Part shown: positions 60,096 through 64,000 of the stretch, piece after piece
Position numbering within the stretch: position 1 is the first letter of the stretch
How the letters are laid out: every line of letters starts with the position of its first letter
Assembly: GCF_000756655.1 (NCBI RefSeq)
Contig: NZ_ARXU01000003.1
Location: 62,001 to 126,000 of the forward strand
DNA length: 64,000 nt
Origin: Alcanivorax jadensis T9
GTDB taxonomy: Bacteria; Pseudomonadota; Gammaproteobacteria; Pseudomonadales; Alcanivoracaceae
Reading direction: 5' to 3'
Translations under genes and position numbers: made by a program
Notes under the pieces: model-generated
Told to the model about the DNA's origin: nothing
Seen by the model: the letters and a program-made list of their open reading frames with translations, nothing else
Database searches by the model: none

Positions 60096-62216
60096 ATGGG
60101 AAAGCGAATTCTGATCGGGGCTGTCAATGCTTCGCTGTTAATCCTCTCGCCCAGCCTTCTGGCTGATGAGGCGAATACGTCAGCCCATGAACTGGGTGAA
60201 ATTTCTGTTGGTGCCTCCGCACCGGGAACGGTGTCCGATGATACCGAGAGCTATGCTCCCAAAAGAGCCGTCTCCAGTGCGACAGGGCTGTCGATGAGCC
60301 TGCGGGAAACCCCGCAGTCCGTGTCGGTCACCACGCGTACGGAGATGGATGATTTTGGTCAAAACACCATTAATGATGTGTTGGCCAACACCACCGGTAT
60401 TACCGTGCAGAAATATGAAACCGACCGGGCTGAATACAATGCCCGCGGTTTTGATATTGATACGTTCAAATATGATGGTGTGGGTTCACCATCGGGCCGG
60501 CCCGGCGTGCGAGGTGAGCTGGATACCGCGCTGTTTGAACGCGTGGAAGTGATTCGTGGTGCCAATGGTCTGATGACCGGAGCGGGCGAGCCTTCCGCGG
60601 TGGTGAACTTTGTCCGCAAGCGTCCCACCCGTGATAGTCAGGCCTCTGTGGGTTTGACCGGAGGGTCCTGGGATACCTATCGCGCCGATGGCGATGTGTC
60701 CGGCAGCCTGACTGATAATGTCCGGGCTCGTGTGGTGACCGCGTACCGGGATGGCAATTCCTATCTGGACCGTTATGAAAAAGAGCGTGGCGTCCTCTAT
60801 GGTGTTGTCGAAGCGGATTTGACCGAGAACACCTTGTTCACCGTTGGCTATTCTCGTCAGGAAGACAAAGCGGACCAGAATATGTGGGGCTCCTTGCCGC
60901 TGTTCTACGCAGATGGCACCCCCACTGACTTTAGCACCTCTACCAGTACCGGGGCGGATTGGGCCTTCTGGGATACGGTCAAGGAAGATGCCTTTGTCGA
61001 GCTGGCCCAGCAATTTGATAATGGCTGGGAAGGGAAAGCGGTCTACCAATACCGTAAATGGGAAGGTGACTCGAAGTTGCTTTATCTCTTCGGTAATCCC
61101 ACCCGTGATCTGGATGGCATGTTTGCCTACCCCAGCAAGTTCCAGAGTTATGAACGCCAGGAAACCGTTGATCTGTCTGCCCGGGGCCCCTATGAGGTCG
61201 GTGGCCGTGTGCATGAAATGGTCATCGGCTTTAACCGTGGCAAAGTCCGGCCGAAAGAAATGTCCTTCTTTGCTGATTTCGGCGGTTCGCGCTTTACACC
61301 GATTGACTCGGAGCAAGTATTCACCGGGGACTTCCCTGAGCCAGCCTTTGACGGGGAGCAAGAAGGCAGTGACTGGGTCGATCGGTACCTGGGGGGTTAT
61401 CTGGCAACCCGCCTGAATCTGGCTGATCCGCTGACAGCGGTGCTTGGTGCCCGTTATCAGGACGTGGAAAGCGAGGGCGAAGCCTACGGCGCTTCACGCA
61501 CCAGCAGTGCATCCGAACTGGTTCCCTATGCCGGTGTGATCCTGGATCTTACTGAACAGCACTCTCTGTATACCAGCTATACCACTATCTTCAATCCGCA
61601 AACGGAACTGACGCCGAATGGTGACCGTCTGGATCCGGTTGAGGGTGTGAATATTGAATATGGGCTGAAGAGCGAATGGTTCCAGGGTCGACTGAACACC
61701 TCTTTGGTAGCATTTGAAACGGAACAAAAAAATGTGGCTGAGCAAATCCCCAGCAACCAACCACAAGCGGAATTCCGTGGAGAGGACTTCGACAGCGGCG
61801 GCTATGAAGCGGAAGTGTCCGGCGAAATTCTGAATGACTGGAATATCACTGCCGGCTATTCCTACCTGGATATCGAAGACGATGATAAAGGGAATGCGCT
61901 GAGAACCTACATTCCTGAAGAAACCTTTACCCTGGCGACCACGTATCGCCCGGTCGGACTGAAGAAGCTGAAAGTGGGAATGACCGTTAACTGGCAGAGC
62001 CGTGTGACCAACACTAGCGGTGGCAACGAAACGAAACAGGAGAGTTATGCACTGGTTAACCTGATGGCCGGGTATGACTTTACTGACCACTTCAATGCCA
62101 AATTGCGGGTTAACAATGTGACCGACGAAAAATATCTGAGCAGTCTGCGTTACTTTGGTCAGAGCTATTACGGCCCACCGACCAACGCAAATCTGAGCCT
62201 GAACTATACGTTCTAG
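60096..62216 (+). CDS. TonB-dependent siderophore receptor (FhuE-like)
   Basis: Outer-membrane ferric-siderophore receptor, 706 aa. A signal peptide (RILIGAVNASLLILSPSLLA) precedes a mature N-terminus without an extra signalling domain. The plug domain has LRETPQSVSVTTRTEMDDFG, DVLANTTGITVQKYETDRAE and RVEVIRGANGLMTGAGEPSA. The beta-barrel ends in LSLNYTF with the terminal Phe. The wording of the plug places it in the FhuE/FpvA-like class for hydroxamate-type siderophores; the ligand is unproven. A Fur-box-like site upstream and a strong terminator downstream make it a single-gene iron-regulated unit, probably working with the PepSY protein. Confidence 0.92.
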   Translation: MGKRILIGAVNASLLILSPSLLADEANTSAHELGEISVGASAPGTVSDDTESYAPKRAVSSATGLSMSLRETPQSVSVTTRTEMDDFGQNTINDVLANTTGITVQKYETDRAEYNARGFDIDTFKYDGVGSPSGRPGVRGELDTALFERVEVIRGANGLMTGAGEPSAVVNFVRKRPTRDSQASVGLTGGSWDTYRADGDVSGSLTDNVRARVVTAYRDGNSYLDRYEKERGVLYGVVEADLTENTLFTVGYSRQEDKADQNMWGSLPLFYADGTPTDFSTSTSTGADWAFWDTVKEDAFVELAQQFDNGWEGKAVYQYRKWEGDSKLLYLFGNPTRDLDGMFAYPSKFQSYERQETVDLSARGPYEVGGRVHEMVIGFNRGKVRPKEMSFFADFGGSRFTPIDSEQVFTGDFPEPAFDGEQEGSDWVDRYLGGYLATRLNLADPLTAVLGARYQDVESEGEAYGASRTSSASELVPYAGVILDLTEQHSLYTSYTTIFNPQTELTPNGDRLDPVEGVNIEYGLKSEWFQGRLNTSLVAFETEQKNVAEQIPSNQPQAEFRGEDFDSGGYEAEVSGEILNDWNITAGYSYLDIEDDDKGNALRTYIPEETFTLATTYRPVGLKKLKVGMTVNWQSRVTNTSGGNETKQESYALVNLMAGYDFTDHFNAKLRVNNVTDEKYLSSLRYFGQSYYGPPTNANLSLNYTF

Positions 62217-62242
62217 CTACTTAATCACTGTAGCAACCGTTT

Positions 62243-62283
62243 AACGCCGACATCTGTGCAAGCAAGGGTGTCGGCGTTTTTTT
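62243..62283 (+). terminator. Rho-independent terminator after the TonB receptor
   Basis: Ten-bp stem AACGCCGACA / TGTCGGCGTT, 16-base loop, then five T. It lies 26 bases after the receptor stop. Confidence 0.9.
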
Positions 62284-62299
62284 ATGTCTGAAAGCCCGT

Positions 62300-62345
62300 G
62301 TAGGAGCCATGCTAAGAGGGTTCGCCATGCGAGCATGGCTCCTAC
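62300..62345. repeat. REP-like palindrome, class A, shortened
   Basis: GTAGGAGCCATGCT at the left and AGCATGGCTCCTAC at the right are perfect mirror arms. The left arm lacks the GCATGGCGAA part kept on the right (TTCGCCATGC), so this copy looks internally deleted. Confidence 0.75.
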
Positions 62346-62356
62346 AGAGTGCTGCC

Positions 62357-62776
62357 TTACAGCTTCAGCTTGTTCAGGCCGCGGCTGATGGCCTGACCCA
62401 GACCGGCTTTTACCACCGGGCCAAGCAGTGGCAGTTTGCCTTCGAACTCAATCACGTAATGAAGCTGGCTGCCGCCATTGCCGTTTTCGGAAAAGCGCAT
62501 GGTGCCCTTGTGGTTCTTCAGCGGGCTGCCCTTGCTGATCTTGTATTCGATCAGCTCGTTGGGGACCACCTTGGTGACCGTTTCTTCGAACGGCGGCGCG
62601 ATCAGGATGCGCATACGGCGGGTGGAGCCCACGCCGTTGGGGCTGTCGATGCCGGGCTTCACCCGCTTGATCTTGGCCGGGGCGAAAATCACCTCCAGGT
62701 TCTCGTGGTCACTGAGAAAGTCGAACAGCTTGTCCACGGAAAACGGGAAGGTCTTGGTAATCTCGATACGCTGCAT
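62357..62776 (-). CDS. SRPBCC family protein
   Basis: Small START/Bet v 1-like ligand-binding protein, 139 aa. It begins MQRIEITKTFPFSVDKLFDF, the usual first strand and helix of the SRPBCC fold, and ends in a long amphipathic helix (LGPVVKAGLGQAISRGLNKL). Such proteins bind hydrophobic ligands, but no catalytic residues can be assigned. ATG 62776 has GGAGTG upstream; the longer frame to 62815 has no site. It lies between two class A REP-like palindromes, in the same direction as the nitronate monooxygenase. Confidence 0.85.
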   Translation of the reverse strand: MQRIEITKTFPFSVDKLFDFLSDHENLEVIFAPAKIKRVKPGIDSPNGVGSTRRMRILIAPPFEETVTKVVPNELIEYKISKGSPLKNHKGTMRFSENGNGGSQLHYVIEFEGKLPLLGPVVKAGLGQAISRGLNKLKL

Positions 62777-62921
62777 GAAAAGCACTCCGCTAGGGCCCGG
62801 CAACGGGCCGGGCAAATCTCACACCGGCCTGGCCGGTAAACAGGATGTCGATTCTGACCGCTGCCCCACAACCTGCAAGGTTAAATCGGGCCATAGGAGA
62901 AGCGGCCCTGCCAGGTTTTCT

Positions 62922-62985
62922 GTAGGAGCTATGCTTGCATGGCGAACAGGTTCTGAATTCTTCGCCATGCAAGCATAGCTCCTAC
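62922..62985. repeat. REP-like palindrome, class A
   Basis: GTAGGAGCTATGCTTGCATG plus GCGAA faces TTCGCCATGCAAGCATAGCT plus CCTAC; the 25-base arms are perfect mirror images with a 14-base centre. It ends eight bases before the nitronate monooxygenase stop codon. Confidence 0.88.
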
Positions 62986-62992
62986 GTAAAAA

Positions 62993-64000
62993 CTAACTCC
63001 AGCCTTCGGCCAGCCACCGGGTCACTTCTACTGCCGATACATCCCGGCAAGCACTGGCAAACTGCCCTGCCCACAACGGTGAGCAGTCACCGCTGCCCTG
63101 GGCTTCCGCAGCGGCGCGCAACGGGCCGATGGCATTGCCCGCTAACGGGAAGGCCGGTGCGGCTTCCGGCAGAGGGCCCAGCGTATCCATCAACCGGTTC
63201 ATCATTCCACGGGCGGGGCGCCCGGAAAATACCGTGGTCAAGGCGGTATGGCGGGCTCGGTCACTCTGCAGCCATTGCCGGTGCACGCTCTTGGTGGTGG
63301 CCTCCGGGCATAGCAGATAGGCCGTGCCTACCTGAACGGCGCTGGCGCCCAGCGCGCGGGCAGCCCGGACCCCTGCCGGGGTGGCAATGCCACCGGCGGC
63401 GATCACCGGTAGGGAAATGGCGTCGGCAATCTGTGGCAGCAAGCTTAAGGTGCCCTGCTGCAGGCTGAGGTCGTCACTGAGGAAGTGCCCCCGGTGTCCA
63501 CCGGCTTCCAGTCCCTGCGCAATCACCCCGTCGGTGCCGTTCTCTGCCAGCCAGATTGCCTCCTCCACCGTGGTGGCGCTGGACAGCACCCGGGCCCCTG
63601 TAGCTTTTACTCGCGCCAGCAAGGCCGGGTCCGGTAAGCCGTAATGGAAACTCACCACCGCCGGGCGAAACCGTTCCAGCACCGCCGCGCTGTCTTCGTC
63701 GAAGGGTTGCCGGGAGGGGCCGTTGGCAATGGCCGAGGTATCCGCTGCGAATTCGTCATAGAAAGGCTGCAGGGCGTCCACCCAGCGCTGCTCCCCTTCC
63801 GGGTCCGGTGCAGGAGAGGTGTGGCAGAAAAAATTCACATTCCAGGGTTTGCTGGTGGCCGCAGACAATTGCGTCAGCTGTTCTTCCAGCCCCTGGGCAT
63901 TGAGCATCCCCGCCGGCACCGAGCCCAGCCCCCCGGCCTCACAAACCGCCGCCGCCAGGCGCCAGTCCTGGACGCCGGCCATGGGTGCCTGGATCAGGGG
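62993..64000 (-). CDS. Nitronate monooxygenase / 2-nitropropane dioxygenase family (5' end outside window)
   Basis: FMN-dependent TIM-barrel enzyme that oxidises nitronates; the visible part has 335 residues and lacks the first few. The sequence running into the window edge reads PLIQAPMAGVQDWRLAAAVC, the standard start of the FMN site, so only about five to ten residues are missing. GVIAQGLEAGGHRGHFLSDD carries the family His region, and VIAAGGIATPAGVRAARALG with GASAVQVGTAYL binds the phosphate. The function is inferred from family; some members act on other substrates. A REP-like palindrome abuts its stop. Confidence 0.9.
   Translation of the reverse strand, partial: PLIQAPMAGVQDWRLAAAVCEAGGLGSVPAGMLNAQGLEEQLTQLSAATSKPWNVNFFCHTSPAPDPEGEQRWVDALQPFYDEFAADTSAIANGPSRQPFDEDSAAVLERFRPAVVSFHYGLPDPALLARVKATGARVLSSATTVEEAIWLAENGTDGVIAQGLEAGGHRGHFLSDDLSLQQGTLSLLPQIADAISLPVIAAGGIATPAGVRAARALGASAVQVGTAYLLCPEATTKSVHRQWLQSDRARHTALTTVFSGRPARGMMNRLMDTLGPLPEAAPAFPLAGNAIGPLRAAAEAQGSGDCSPLWAGQFASACRDVSAVEVTRWLAEGWS

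Overview
The window is 64 kb of a GC-rich gammaproteobacterial chromosome that includes the replication origin. Heterotetrameric glycyl-tRNA synthetase (glyQ/glyS), the order mnmE-yidC-rnpA-rpmH | oriC | dnaA-dnaN-recF-gyrB, class II fumarase and Pseudomonas-type parS sites all point to Gammaproteobacteria. The overall gene set resembles Alcanivorax and its relatives; that genus call is inferred from gene content and was not tested by any search.

Layout. 1-4.9 kb: start of an RND efflux pump operon (membrane fusion protein plus a permease cut off by the window edge), a repeat-rich gap, and a fatty-acyl-CoA ligase. 5.1-7.5 kb: fumC and a Cho-like GIY-YIG nuclease. 7.5-13.2 kb: a tight operon of four exported proteins of unknown function that share one short motif after the signal peptide (P/S-L-D/N-E/D-x-x-L-x-x-V-T-G-Q/G/T type); this is the least understood block in the window. 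13.5-24.3 kb: the origin region, with an AT-rich stretch, a candidate DnaA-trio and DnaA boxes between rpmH and dnaA, and two perfect 18-bp parS palindromes inside recF. 24.7-30 kb: a small unknown gene, an H-NS-family protein, plsC, gmhB and glySQ.

30-46 kb: housekeeping and accessory genes. These are a WYL regulator with tag, a glutamine amidotransferase, a DUF4197 lipoprotein, a hexapeptide acetyltransferase, a yiaAB-pspA envelope-stress pair behind a long inverted repeat, a TetR regulator, an LplT/acyltransferase fusion, DUF445 and SPFH membrane proteins, arfB, an MDR oxidoreductase, an OsmC-YcaO fusion and a bacteriohemerythrin. 46-51 kb: a histone-deacetylase-like hydrolase, a FAH-family protein, and a D-2-hydroxyglutarate dehydrogenase-like flavoprotein divergent from serA, which fits removal of the SerA by-product. 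51-55.4 kb: an envelope cluster of a COG3014 lipoprotein, a YcfL-like lipoprotein, LpoB, a CsgG-domain protein and a DUF393 protein. 55.5-64 kb: a REP-associated tyrosine transposase (RAYT) next to a REP-like hairpin, a PepSY membrane protein and a TonB siderophore receptor that both have Fur-box-like sites, an HPP protein, a KefC-type antiporter, an SRPBCC protein and the start-truncated end of a nitronate monooxygenase.

Across the window the gaps between genes are filled with palindromes whose arms begin GTAGGAGC and end GCTCCTAC. At least two sequence classes occur, together with a separate CACAGAGG family and a third repeat seen beside fumC. The RAYT gene is the obvious candidate for having spread the GTAGGAGC elements. 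No tRNA, rRNA, CRISPR array, prophage or complete insertion sequence was found.
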